Positions 1 through 7,348 are shown, counted from the first letter of the stretch. The stretch: 23,794 nucleotides of DNA from Candidatus Methanophagales archaeon ANME-1-THS (GCA_004212135.1 RXIE01000169.1:1-23794); one strand, 5' to 3'. The notes: generated from the sequence alone by a model not told the origin. Translations and numbers: made by a program.

Positions 1-33
1 AGTTGCTCCTGAGATAGTCTTCAAACGCTGGTA

Positions 34-270
34 TCATAATGACATTCCCTTCCTCGCAATGATGCTCCCCCTCGTGGTTGTGTAATATAAGTCCCCTCTC
101 CGCCCCACCAAGCCATTCAATTCGAGGATCTTCAAAGATTCTTCCACCTGGTCTTCCGCCATCCCGGAGGTCTTTTGCGCCTCCAGGACTATCTGCTCCT
201 GAGAAATGGTCTGTGATGAGGCATTGGCGATGACACGGAGGATCTGCATATTTTTATCTAATATGAACAT
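34..270 (-). CDS. small winged-helix-like protein
   Basis: A 78-residue cytoplasmic protein from an ATG start. It is predicted to be helical and to form a winged-helix DNA-binding fold: a helix containing ILRVIANAS, a second segment SQEQIVLEAQ, a recognition-like helix around VEESLKILELNGLV (residues 42-55), then a hairpin wing GRRGDLYYTTTRG. This order is what is seen in small archaeal transcription regulators. No ligand-binding domain or cysteines are visible. No Shine-Dalgarno motif stands immediately before the ATG, so the mRNA may be leaderless or the start may be different. It is divergent from the downstream + strand genes. Specific target and family are unknown to me; the fold assignment is an inference from the pattern of the sequence. 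Confidence 0.6.
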   Translation of the reverse strand: MFILDKNMQILRVIANASSQTISQEQIVLEAQKTSGMAEDQVEESLKILELNGLVGRRGDLYYTTTRGSIIARKGMSL

Positions 271-515
271 TTTATTTGCTACCAGTGAGCTCTGGCATTG
301 AGTAATAAAAGATCATATGATTTCATAAAAATCTTTTTGAAATTGAAAAAAATACAACAACCATGCTACAAATTTTTTACTATAACTGCACCATCATTGA
401 CAAAAAGACCGACACGACGCCGTTCAGGAAAGATTATCTGTGCGAGAGCTCATGCAAAGACTGGGGTGAGAAATTACCCTCGAGGCGCTATAAACCGAGC
501 AGGAGGTGGCAAAGA

Positions 516-878
516 ATGGATGAAGAGCCGCTGGGAAGGTATGGTGCAGTCCTTATAGGTGCTCTGGTCGTGCTCTGCATGCTGGTCAGTTGTGGTTGTA
601 TCGGAAGAGATAAAATCGGAGAGATAACCAGTAATCCTTCATCGTATGAGGGTAAGACGGTGAAGATAAAAGGGACGGTTATCGATACGTTCTCGGTTCC
701 CCTCGTAACTCAAGGTGCTTACCAGGTGAGCGATGGCACGGGAAGTATCTGGGTCGTAACAACGCGGGGTGTTCCCGCGGAAGGTGAAAAGATAGCGGTT
801 ACCGGCACGGCCAGACCAGCATTTAAGATAGCAGGTCGATCATTCGGCATGGTTATTATGGAAAGCACGAGGGGTTAA
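516..878 (+). CDS. lipoprotein-like OB-fold protein
   Basis: A 120-residue protein. I place the start at the ATG at 516 because AGGAGGTGG lies 7 nt upstream (501-509); the reading frame is open further upstream to 363 but that extension looks non-coding. Residues about 8-30 are a hydrophobic signal segment ending in LVSC, which fits a lipobox, followed by Gly-Cys, so export and lipid anchoring at the outer face of the membrane are likely. The rest (IGEITSNPSSYEGKTVKIKG... through VAVTGTARP-like strands) has the strand pattern of a small OB fold of the kind found in exported tRNA_anti-like/DUF proteins: EGKTVKIKGTV, YQVSDGTGSIWV and GEKIAVTGTA. Ligand unknown. It is immediately followed, one base later, by the radical SAM gene, so the two are probably cotranscribed. 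Confidence 0.75.
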   Translation: MDEEPLGRYGAVLIGALVVLCMLVSCGCIGRDKIGEITSNPSSYEGKTVKIKGTVIDTFSVPLVTQGAYQVSDGTGSIWVVTTRGVPAEGEKIAVTGTARPAFKIAGRSFGMVIMESTRG

Positions 879-879
879 C

Positions 880-2139
880 TTGACCACGCCTGGAATCGGG
901 TCTGGAGTATACTCAAAAGGAAGGGATAACCAATCCACTGCGATAACCCTCCGATTTGGGCGAAGAACGAAACAATTCGAGGTTATACAACGCCCGATAC
1001 CCCATATCATCGTTGATTCGAATAAGGAGCTCCACGGGTGGTGGAACGGGGTGGAACCATATGGAAACAGGGAATGCACGGCGGAGCGGCTCTTAATAAA
1101 CCCGTACAACGGTTGTAGCCATAACTGCCTCTATTGTTACTCACATGCGTTCGGGGGTTATTTCAGGACTGCGCGCGAAGAAGGCGTCATTGCAGTCTTC
1201 CTGGATTTTGATCGAAAAGTCGCACGGCAACTGGATAGACTCAGGATTGCAAGCTGTGGATATCTCTCCCCGGTCACCGATCCGTTCCAGCCGATAAATG
1301 ACCGATATCAGTTGAGCGAGAGGATCATCAAGGAGTTCGTCGATCGCAATCTCCCGGTGAAGTTCACCACCAAAGGACGGATGAGTGAGACGGCACTCAA
1401 GTTGATGAAAAGACAGGAGCATGCCTTCGGGGAAGTATCTCTGCTCACGCTCGATGAAGATAAGCGAGAGCGATTGATGGCGGGTGGTGCATCGACTGAC
1501 GAGCTCGTGCGAACCATCGAACGGCTCGCAAATGAGGATAAGGTCGCCGTGTGTAGAATTGATCCTATCATCCCGTACGTAACGGATACCCGAGAGGATC
1601 TGGAGGAGTTGGTGCGGCACGTGGTTGAGGCGGGTGCAGGACATATCATAACGAGCTGTCTGGACATTCCAAAAGCGATGAAGTATCTTGTCTGTGAGGA
1701 ACTGGAGAAGAGGTTTGGAATTCACAAGAGGATGCTCGATCACGTGTATACCGAAGAGCTCAGCGGACGCCTGCATGCAAGAATAGAATACCGGAGAAAG
1801 CTGTTTACCATGATGCGCGCACTTTGTGATGAGCACCGGGTGACCATGGCGCTCTGTATGGAGTTCGAGGCGGTGGGAGGAAAGCAGGTCGCAGGCTTGA
1901 ATAAGGAGTTTATGACCGCTCATAATTGCGAGGGCGTTGATATACCGCTGTATGTACGACACGGTGATCGATTCGAGCCGGTTGAGGGCTGTGCTGGGAA
2001 TTGTTTACACTGCCACAGCTCGAATAAAGAGCCTGTATGCGGGGTTCCAGACCTGAAGAAGGCGGGTGCGTGGAGATTAAGGGATTACCGACGGTGGAGT
2101 ACCCGTCTAGTGGATGTGAACAGGCAGCACTCCGGTTAA
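880..2139 (+). CDS. SPL-like radical SAM protein with extra C-terminal cysteine cluster
   Basis: A 419-residue radical SAM enzyme related to the spore photoproduct lyase/DNA repair photolyase-like group (COG1533). The cluster-binding motif is CSHNCLYC (Cys79, Cys83, Cys86; CX3CX2C), preceded by the family-typical NPYNGC context and followed by YSHAF. The TIM-barrel continues with SPVTDPFQP and the FTTKGR and DPIIP strands, which are typical of this group. Unusually, the C-terminus carries a second CX3CX2C (Cys371, Cys375, Cys378) and a further Cys387, which could hold an auxiliary Fe-S cluster. The start is TTG at 880, with GAGGGG about 5 nt before it, overlapping the end of the preceding gene; no ATG lies upstream of the catalytic motif. 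Substrate is unknown: DNA lesion repair is only suggested by family membership. Confidence 0.88.
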   Translation: MTTPGIGSGVYSKGRDNQSTAITLRFGRRTKQFEVIQRPIPHIIVDSNKELHGWWNGVEPYGNRECTAERLLINPYNGCSHNCLYCYSHAFGGYFRTAREEGVIAVFLDFDRKVARQLDRLRIASCGYLSPVTDPFQPINDRYQLSERIIKEFVDRNLPVKFTTKGRMSETALKLMKRQEHAFGEVSLLTLDEDKRERLMAGGASTDELVRTIERLANEDKVAVCRIDPIIPYVTDTREDLEELVRHVVEAGAGHIITSCLDIPKAMKYLVCEELEKRFGIHKRMLDHVYTEELSGRLHARIEYRRKLFTMMRALCDEHRVTMALCMEFEAVGGKQVAGLNKEFMTAHNCEGVDIPLYVRHGDRFEPVEGCAGNCLHCHSSNKEPVCGVPDLKKAGAWRLRDYRRWSTRLVDVNRQHSG

Positions 2140-2182
2140 AATTAATTAGTTCTGATCGATGATACGGTAGTGTGGTAAGGAG

Positions 2183-3112
2183 ATGGACACCGCGATTTAT
2201 CTGCTGAGAATGATAATCCTCATTACCGCAGGCGTGATCTTTGCGAATATCGTACTCGAAAGCGGCGTGATGAGAAAAATATCACCACTCATGCGACCAT
2301 TCTGCCAAGCATCGAACCTCCCGAGAGAGGGTGCATTCTCGCTCTTCACCTCGTTTTTTAATCCCACAGCAGGGAAATCGACCTTAGCGGGGTTTTATCA
2401 CGAGGGTAAACTTGGCGAAAGGGAGACGATACTCACACTGCTCATGAGCACCTTTCCGATTGTCGTGGGTGAATCGCTCTTCAGAGTGCATGCGCCCATC
2501 GCACTCGTCCTCTTAGGTCCTGTTATTGGCAGCATTTATCTCGCTCTCGGTCTTCTCTCCGCGTTTCTCCAGTCATTTGCCGCTCTCATTTATGCCAAAA
2601 TGCGCTTTCCTCCACCGACCTGCATCGATGACCAGATCTATACAGAACCCCCCAGGCTATCCGGCAACCAGAAGCTGAAAACGGCACTGAAGAAGTCATT
2701 TAACTCGTTAAAACAGATCATACCCATACTGGTGGTTGCATTTGTGCTCATCGAGATTCTTTTCGAGGAGGGCATTATGAACCATATCAGCGTACTCTTC
2801 GATCCCGTCTTACGGGTATTAGATCTGCCCGGCGAGGTGATAACCGCGCTCGTAGCAGAATTAGCACACTTCTCCGCAGCCTACGCCACGGTCGCCGCGC
2901 TCCTCGCCAAAGGAGTGATAACTGCAAAACAAGCTATCTTAACTCTGCTGATTGGAAGCATGCTCACGATAACCCTCGTCTATGTGAAATACAGTATTTC
3001 TATGTACCTCTCACTGTTTGGAAAGCTCGGCGTCAAGATAACCGCTATAACATACCTGAGCAGTATGAGTGCAAAACTCTTCACGATTCTTTTGGTTGTA
3101 GTCGTGATGTGA
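2183..3112 (+). CDS. nucleoside-recognition (Gate) domain membrane protein
   Basis: A 309-residue integral membrane protein with about eight hydrophobic segments in two similar halves separated by a hydrophilic loop (about residues 142-172). It resembles archaeal nucleoside-recognition/Gate domain proteins, which share a fold with SpmA/SpmB and part of nucleoside transporters and FeoB. The conserved first-half motif SFFNPTAGKSTLAGFY is present near residue 55, and the second half contains VAELAHFSAAYAT. The ATG at 2183 has AAGGAG 4 nt upstream. It follows the radical SAM gene by 43 bp in the same direction and may share its mRNA. A transported or sensed solute cannot be named from the sequence; family members are mostly uncharacterised. 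Confidence 0.82.
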   Translation: MDTAIYLLRMIILITAGVIFANIVLESGVMRKISPLMRPFCQASNLPREGAFSLFTSFFNPTAGKSTLAGFYHEGKLGERETILTLLMSTFPIVVGESLFRVHAPIALVLLGPVIGSIYLALGLLSAFLQSFAALIYAKMRFPPPTCIDDQIYTEPPRLSGNQKLKTALKKSFNSLKQIIPILVVAFVLIEILFEEGIMNHISVLFDPVLRVLDLPGEVITALVAELAHFSAAYATVAALLAKGVITAKQAILTLLIGSMLTITLVYVKYSISMYLSLFGKLGVKITAITYLSSMSAKLFTILLVVVVM

Positions 3113-3249
3113 GATACACAAAGCCTATTTAGTTCTTTTCCAATCTCACGGTAGTATTGAAAAATATCCTGTTCCGTTCTTCTTCAATATTGCACAAATT
3201 TGCGATAATACGAATTAAAAAATAAAAAGAGAAAAAAAATGGGTGGTAG

Positions 3250-4112
3250 CTATACAGTTATGGAGTCACATGTCTCTTTGTTTTTCGTCTCATCGTACTG
3301 CCAATTATCCTTTGTCACATCAGTCACACAAAATTGAATAGTTCCATGCTTTCTTACCCATCCTGTATTAAACGTGACGAGCCCCTTACTATCAGTAGTC
3401 CCCGAAACGTTGGACCGGCATCTGCCACCGGTGGCTGGGTCGGCCCGGTTTGAGGAGCCGCTTCGTCTGCATCAACCAGCCCATACCCATACTGAGAATC
3501 CCTTCCCGTTTTGCCCAGATCGTCCGCAGTCTACGCCACGCGCCGCCTTACCCCGGTGTTTGTTAACGTCGGGTCAGAAGCTATAACTAGGGCTGCCGTT
3601 CCACTCACCATTGGGCATGCCATTGAAGTGCCACTGAGCGTTGCATACCTGTTGTCCCAATAGGTCGAATAAATATTCACTCCGGGAGCAGCGAGTTCAA
3701 CGGCTGGTCCTGTACTTGAGAAAATCGCTCTTCTATTACTACTATCTGTTGCTGCAACTGCAATGACGTTAGCGTATCTGGCGGGATAAATAACATTGTC
3801 AACAACGCCCCACGTACCCTCATTTCCTGCTGCCCCAACGAGCAGGATCCCAGCGTTATACGCATCATTAATCCACGGTTCAATCCCTGGATCTCCGCTC
3901 TTATACGACGATCCAAAACTCATCGAAATCACCTGTATATCAGTGTTGATGCACCACTCAAGCGCTTTGATAACATCACTATAGTATCCATAGCCGTCAT
4001 CTGAGAATAGTTTTAACGCGTATAAATCCGCTTCCGGTGCAACACCGATAACCCCCTCTTTGTTTCCCATCACGGCTGCAACAATACCCGCGCAGTGTGT
4101 GCCATGCCCATC
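3250..4112 (-). pseudogene. decayed subtilisin-like (S8) protease
   Basis: Reading on the minus strand, homology to subtilases begins abruptly at DGHGTHCAG (catalytic His) near 4112 and runs through ISMSFGS, the oxyanion region GAAGNEGTW and the catalytic Ser motif GTSMACPMVSG. The catalytic Asp strand and pro-region upstream are absent: the open frame back to 4229 has unrelated composition. Past LTNTGVRRRVA the frame hits TAG at 3531-3533, yet the same frame continues with obvious subtilase sequence (TADDLGKTGRDSQYGYGLVDADEA) and then QPPVADAGP, the start of a PKD-like repeat. There, near 3412-3416, the frame changes and a C-terminal adhesion-type domain (GTTDSKGLVTFNTG ... DSITV) continues to TAG at 3250-3252. 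So the gene lacks its N-terminus, has a nonsense codon and an internal deletion. It was probably an extracellular protease. Confidence 0.85.
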
Positions 4113-4270
4113 GAGTGAGAAAAAGAGAGAAGTAGAATCACCTCTACGTATCACGTTCATTGACCAATCCCTACTGATACTTGAAAAATACCAGTTGAAT
4201 GAAGAGATAATAGGGGGTTTGGAGAGCACAATATCTCTCTGAAGATCACCACAAGAGGGATAGAAAAATG

Positions 4271-4305
4271 GTGAGAGGAGGTAGGAGCGAATACCTCCTG
4301 CTCAC
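4271..4305 (-). terminator. hairpin plus T-run after the RAM gene
   Basis: GTGAG-AGGAGGTA pairs with TACCTCCT-(G)-CTCAC, giving 13 bp with one bulged G and an 8-nt loop. On the minus strand it lies 17 nt after the stop codon of the RAM-domain gene and is followed by CATTTTTC, so it is a plausible terminator for that gene. It also separates it from the decayed protease. Confidence 0.5.
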
Positions 4306-4321
4306 AGCGTCACGATTGAGG

Positions 4322-4549
4322 TCAAATCTCCGCGCCCACCAAGGTCCTCGTTCTGGTCACTCCTCTGACCGCTTGAATCTTTTCAAGTATCGTTGCGGTG
4401 GCGGTTTTAAGATCCACCGTCTCGGCTATCACGAGGAAATCATACGCTCCGAAGAGAGGATAGACTTCTAGGCCCGTCTTTTTAAGCTGAGCAAGCACCT
4501 CTTTGGCTTTGCCAACCTCCGCGTTGACCAGTGTAAATACCTTTACCAC
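4322..4549 (-). CDS. stand-alone Lrp/AsnC RAM-domain protein
   Basis: A 75-residue protein matching the ligand-binding RAM (AsnC_trans_reg) domain of Lrp/AsnC regulators, with the beta-alpha-beta-beta-alpha-beta order: VKVFTLVNAEVG, then AKEVLAQLKKTG, EVYPLFGAYDFLVIAE, then DLKTATATILEKIQAVRGV and TRTRTLVG. There is no helix-turn-helix, so it cannot bind DNA alone; family members form oligomers and bind amino acids, and some modulate full-length Lrp paralogues. The GTG start at 4549 is favoured by GGGGGTGA 6-13 nt upstream. A TATA box TTTAAATA lies at 4585-4592. It is a single-gene unit ended by the hairpin at 4271-4305. The effector is not predictable. Confidence 0.87.
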   Translation of the reverse strand: MVKVFTLVNAEVGKAKEVLAQLKKTGLEVYPLFGAYDFLVIAETVDLKTATATILEKIQAVRGVTRTRTLVGAEI

Positions 4550-4584
4550 CTTCAGTCACCCCCTCTAACTATTATATTTTAGCG

Positions 4585-4592
4585 TATTTAAA
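4585..4592 (-). promoter_or_regulatory. TATA box of the RAM-domain gene
   Basis: TTTAAATA on the minus strand in a very AT-rich stretch, about 36 nt before the GTG start. A start site about 26 nt downstream would leave a short leader containing the GAGGGGGTGA ribosome site. Inferred from spacing only. Confidence 0.45.
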
Positions 4593-4701
4593 TTTTAAAT
4601 GCTTAAGTTGCATATAGTGCATCTGCTACCTTACAATGGAACGGATCGTATGCCCAGGTGCCCAGAGAGAAAGGCGACAATATCTTCAGAGGTACTCCAT
4701 T

Positions 4702-4845
4702 TTAACTTTTTATGAGGAGATTTGAAACACGAACGCCTTTCACTTCAAAGATATCATTTCCTAGCCGAACTTTCTTGCCTAAAAAGGCAGGATTACTGAT
4801 CACTTCTGCCAGTTTAACCTTCCCCCATTCCTCTTTTTCTTCCAC
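4702..4845 (-). CDS. 47-aa small protein, OB-fold-like fragment
   Basis: A short reading frame with a protein-like composition: VEEKEEWGKVKLAEVISNPA, then a basic strand FLGKKVRLGN and DIFEVKGVRVSNLLIKS. The pattern ISNP-x-x-x-GKKVRL is reminiscent of the OB-fold protein at 516-878 (TSNPSSYEGKTVKIKG), so it could be a minimal or truncated relative. Support for expression: a TATA box (TATAAATA, 4885-4892) and GAGGGGG about 10 nt before the GTG codon. The frame is open upstream for 13 more codons but without a standard start codon. It lies between tRNA-Asn and the RAM-domain gene on the same strand. It may instead be the remnant of a longer gene; function unknown. Confidence 0.4.
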   Translation of the reverse strand: MEEKEEWGKVKLAEVISNPAFLGKKVRLGNDIFEVKGVRVSNLLIKS

Positions 4846-4884
4846 TTCCCTGACAACCCCCTCGTTTCTATAGGAAAGATGCCT

Positions 4885-4892
4885 TATTTATA
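4885..4892 (-). promoter_or_regulatory. TATA box before the 47-aa ORF
   Basis: A consensus TATAAATA on the minus strand. It stands 40 nt upstream of the GTG codon of the small ORF at 4702-4845; the expected start site near 4860 would leave a leader that holds the GAGGGGG ribosome site. Confidence 0.5.
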
Positions 4893-5023
4893 GTTAACTA
4901 ATAAAAAGACTGCTGAACTTGAGCAATAATCAGCGCACCCGACCCGCGTCCTCCTTCCACCGCGAGTGGTTGGGCTGAGAGGGGCGGTGAGATGAGTGAT
5001 CGTGGGTTGGTGAATCCAGTCCA

Positions 5024-5096
5024 CGCCGCCGGCAGGACTCGAACCTGCGACAACCCGGTTAACAGCCGGGCACTCTACCAACTGAGTTACGGCGGC
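5024..5096 (-). tRNA. tRNA-Asn (anticodon GTT)
   Basis: Folds by eye to a complete 73-nt cloverleaf: acceptor GCCGCCG/CGGCGGC, U8 A9, D-arm ACTC/GAGT with loop AGTTGGTA, anticodon stem CCCGG/CCGGG with loop CTGTTAA (anticodon GTT, Asn), a 5-nt variable loop, T-arm GCAGG/CCTGC with loop TTCGAGT, and discriminator G. There is no encoded CCA (TGG follows) and no intron, as common in archaea. Confidence 0.97.
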
Positions 5097-5140
5097 ACGG
5101 AGCGAGGTAATTCAGCGTTATCTCTACTCTATCTATCAGA

Positions 5141-5149
5141 TACTTAAAA
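5141..5149 (-). promoter_or_regulatory. TATA box of tRNA-Asn
   Basis: TTTTAAGTA on the minus strand, about 45-53 nt before the mature tRNA 5' end, which would give a leader of about 20 nt. The same TTTTAAGTAT element is found before the membrane protein gene at 10023. Confidence 0.5.
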
Positions 5150-5159
5150 GGTTTGTGAA

Positions 5160-6050
5160 TTACCAGTTCGATTCGCGGATGAGTTCCTTCAAGAAAATTT
5201 TATACCGCCCCAACTTACCGCCATAATTCCCCGCTGAGATCGTTACCAGTCCCTTAACATCCCTTACGCTCTCCATTGCGGCTCTCATCGCTTCTTTTAC
5301 CGAATCAAGCGAGAGGCCATTGATAACGATCTCCGGGATACACGTGACATCATCGGGAACCTTCGATCCGCTGAGTCGCGCCTTTAACGTGGGGCAATAC
5401 GGATGGTTAGTCGTGGGGCCTATCTCCGGGTACTTCGTCTCTGGTTTGGAGCCTGCTGCACAGATATCAAAGGGTGTAATAGCGCCTTCTATCCTCCTGA
5501 TTGCCGCAACGGCCTTATCACCCGCTTCTAATGCGGACGCTAAGCTCCTGCATAGGAACCAAAGGTTTCCGCCCATCACACCTTTGGTATAGCTTAGATA
5601 TCGTTCGATCACGAATTCACCCATCATGATCGGGACCACGATGACCTCTCGTCCGTACCGATGCTCGATGGTCTCGTACCCATCACCACAATGCCCAACT
5701 CGCGCCATGGTATCAATCCGCGTCGGCGCATCGAGCGCATTGAAGACCGACGTGGTCGGTACGACCAGTATCCCCTGCCTTATTCGTTTCGAGACCTCAT
5801 ATGCAAGCTTCTCCGGGGCGCGCTCATCATAGTTCACCCAGAGTTGAATGAGTGCACCCTTTCTCCCATCGGGCGTTTCGCGCTCGTCCAACCACTTCTC
5901 TATCCCACCCTCTGATTCGCCGAAGACCGTAGAGGGCAATGCGGTGGCACGGTAAGCCGCTTGCCTCAATCGCTTCTCATCCTTCGCGGTTATACAGAGG
6001 CGTGCAACCAACCCATCAAAGGCCTCACAATACGTCGCTTCTATCTCCAT
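5160..6050 (-). CDS. ftr: formylmethanofuran:H4MPT formyltransferase
   Basis: A 296-residue soluble cytoplasmic enzyme transferring the formyl group between formylmethanofuran and tetrahydromethanopterin, the second step of CO2 reduction (or the reverse, in methyl oxidation). It is the full family length. Recognisable Ftr segments in order are AEAF-like CEAFDG near the N-terminus, GIEKWLDERETPDGR, VPTTSVFNALD, FGDGYE-like CGDGYETIEHRYGR, GEFVIERYLSYTKGVMGGN, the AASGS-like CAAGSKPETKYPE, TNHPYCPTL and the C-terminal INGL...EAMR...VTISAGNYGGKLGRY. I prefer ATG at 6050; TTG at 6059 would add three residues, and GGTTGAG upstream could serve either. It is a lone gene behind tRNA-Asn rather than in a C1 operon. 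Its divergence from textbook methanogen Ftr is noticeable but no key region is missing. Confidence 0.95.
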   Translation of the reverse strand: MEIEATYCEAFDGLVARLCITAKDEKRLRQAAYRATALPSTVFGESEGGIEKWLDERETPDGRKGALIQLWVNYDERAPEKLAYEVSKRIRQGILVVPTTSVFNALDAPTRIDTMARVGHCGDGYETIEHRYGREVIVVPIMMGEFVIERYLSYTKGVMGGNLWFLCRSLASALEAGDKAVAAIRRIEGAITPFDICAAGSKPETKYPEIGPTTNHPYCPTLKARLSGSKVPDDVTCIPEIVINGLSLDSVKEAMRAAMESVRDVKGLVTISAGNYGGKLGRYKIFLKELIRESNW

Positions 6051-6253
6051 TTTTCTCAACCGAAAATTGATCTCTCTATTATCAGTTTCTTACCCACTTA
6101 TTTTTCCATACACTGCTACCCGTGAACGTACCGCTGAGATGAAGTTTCGCGTGGCCATCCCTCACTGCTCTAAAGGTGCGGATGAGAGCGCTGCACGCTT
6201 CGCCTCCCTCTGCACCTCCCATTTTGCTTGGGTGAGAGAGAGGGTACCGAAAG

Positions 6254-6262
6254 ATATAAATA
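6254..6262 (+). promoter_or_regulatory. TATA box before a candidate RNA gene
   Basis: ATATAAATA with purine-rich CGAAAG before it (BRE-like), on the + strand. No protein-coding start follows at usable spacing. The expected transcription start, about 26 nt on, falls at about 6284, right at the foot of the hairpin at 6286-6373. Confidence 0.5.
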
Positions 6263-6285
6263 GACTGGTAACGAACCTTCACCGT

Positions 6286-6373
6286 GGGGAAGGGAGTAAA
6301 GCGAACCGCTTGACATCGGAACCCACGTCGTCGGAACGCTGATGCGGACGTTTATCCCTCCGCTCCCTTCCCT
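6286..6373 (+). ncRNA. candidate structured RNA
   Basis: In a stretch of about 440 bp without a convincing gene, GGGGAAGGGAG (6286-6296) pairs with CTCCCTTCCCT (6363-6373) to close an 88-nt element with 11 bp (one G-U). Inside are a short hairpin AAGCG-AAC-CGCTT (6299-6311) and a second stem ACGTC/GACGT (6325-6329 with 6347-6351), so a branched fold is possible. A TATA box at 6254-6262 would start transcription just before the first base pair. Pyrimidine-rich sequence ending in CGTCTTTT follows (to about 6415). I do not recognise a known RNA class: it is not a tRNA, and no clear C/D or H/ACA boxes are present. Confidence 0.4.
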
Positions 6374-6376
6374 AAG

Positions 6377-6585
6377 CCTTTTGCCAGGCCTCTTGCTCCT
6401 CTTCCCGTCTTTTAATCGAACCCGATCACCGTTCAATCACCGGCAAACAGGAACCATACTCACTGAATCTTCGTTGCAAAGAAGAATGCCGGGATAAAAT
6501 GGATGAAATGCTCAACACGACCAGTGATTCGTGGCGTGAAGAGATAAGAGAAGTCGGAGGTTATATTAATCACCCTTTGCTATAA
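6377..6585 (+). other. possible gene remnant or 28-aa ORF
   Basis: From the stop at 6374-6376 a + strand frame stays open to TAA at 6583-6585 and its second half has protein-like composition (EPYSLNLRCKEECRDKMDEM, then SWREEIREVGGYINHPLL). The only ATG (6499) would give 28 residues, with no good ribosome site. It could be the tail of a gene that lost its start, or an artefact; it ends 6 bp from the convergent nuclease gene. Function unknown. Confidence 0.22.
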
Positions 6586-6591
6586 TCCGAG

Positions 6592-7251
6592 TTAGGTGTT
6601 ATCTTCCAACTGTCTATAAAGTTCCTCACCAACACATTCTTTAATCGTTTCATTTAATTTCGTTTCTTCATCTTTATTGACTACTGGCTTTTTTTCTGGT
6701 TTCCTGGTTGGTAAAATTGGTGTCTTTATTAATTTTTGTTCTTTATTTCCATCGATTTTAGGCTTTGTTCCGAGCTCCCGTAGTGGTGGGATATGCGTTT
6801 CTATTAATTTTATCTCCTTAGTTCCATTTACTTCAAAAGCTAAATATCTAAATAATCTGAGCTTAATATCAGTACGAATATATTTAGCCTCTTTTACCAC
6901 TTTATCATCGAAATCCGGAGCAATGAGAAATAGTTGTGGCATTTGTTCGTTAAATATAACGCCCGGTAATCGCTCTTTATATGCATCCACTATCCAATCG
7001 ATACCCTGCTCCACCAGCCAATCATAGTACTCTAAAGCCTGCCTTAATTGATCTCCATCACTCGTGACTTTCAACTCGATAAGTGTTACTGTTCCTCTGG
7101 CATCCACGCCTAAAAAAGCCCACCTTTTCGATTCTGAGGTCTTCCTTCGCTGTGTTATAATGTTAAAGTTCTCCTCAATCTGGTTTGGGTCTCTAACCAG
7201 CAGCGATTCGAGTTCTGCTTCATCCCTAATTTTTGCTTCTTTCAATACCAT
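6592..7251 (-). CDS. NucS-like PD-(D/E)XK nuclease domain protein
   Basis: A 219-residue protein. Its first ~130 residues resemble the catalytic domain of endonuclease NucS and related DUF91-type proteins: LESLLVRDPNQIEENF, then GVDARGTVTLIELK with Asp50, Glu59 and Lys61 as the metal-binding D...ExK residues, and QALEY (Gln71...Tyr75) matching the downstream Q-x3-Y of NucS. The N-terminal sliding-clamp/ssDNA-binding domain of true NucS is absent. The last ~80 residues are Lys/Glu/Pro-rich with two similar segments (IKLIETHIPPLRE and QKLIKTPILPTRK), probably a flexible tail. ATG at 7251 has GGAGGT 7 nt before it. Expected to cut or bind DNA; its substrate and whether it belongs to a defence or repair system are not shown. 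AT-richer than neighbouring genes, so it may be acquired. Confidence 0.72.
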   Translation of the reverse strand: MVLKEAKIRDEAELESLLVRDPNQIEENFNIITQRRKTSESKRWAFLGVDARGTVTLIELKVTSDGDQLRQALEYYDWLVEQGIDWIVDAYKERLPGVIFNEQMPQLFLIAPDFDDKVVKEAKYIRTDIKLRLFRYLAFEVNGTKEIKLIETHIPPLRELGTKPKIDGNKEQKLIKTPILPTRKPEKKPVVNKDEETKLNETIKECVGEELYRQLEDNT

Positions 7252-7348
7252 CTTGATACCTCCACGAGGAGAGCGAGAGAAGGTGCATGGACGTTGAGCA
7301 CGGAGTGGTCATGGCGATGCCGGTGGGGGGTGGAAGCACCCGCACCGG

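Noticed and set aside
363..515. N-terminal extension of the OB-fold protein
   Set aside because: The extension has no protein-like pattern, and the ribosome site AGGAGGTGG directly precedes the ATG at 516, which is followed by a signal segment.
1141..1962. Long antisense ORF inside the radical SAM gene
   Set aside because: Shadow of the true gene, which carries clear motifs on the other strand.
3531..3533. TAG within the subtilase frame as a pyrrolysine codon
   Set aside because: The same gene also lacks its catalytic Asp region and has a frame change, so decay explains it better. TAG is an ordinary stop for aclA, acn and both 3-TM protein genes here.
3374..3586. Plus-strand ORF opposite the subtilase relic
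   Set aside because: It is the antisense reading of recognisable subtilase sequence.
6067..6436. Overlapping ORFs of 66-91 codons between ftr and the nuclease gene
   Set aside because: No domains, no ribosome sites, biased composition, and they overlap one another on both strands and the candidate RNA.
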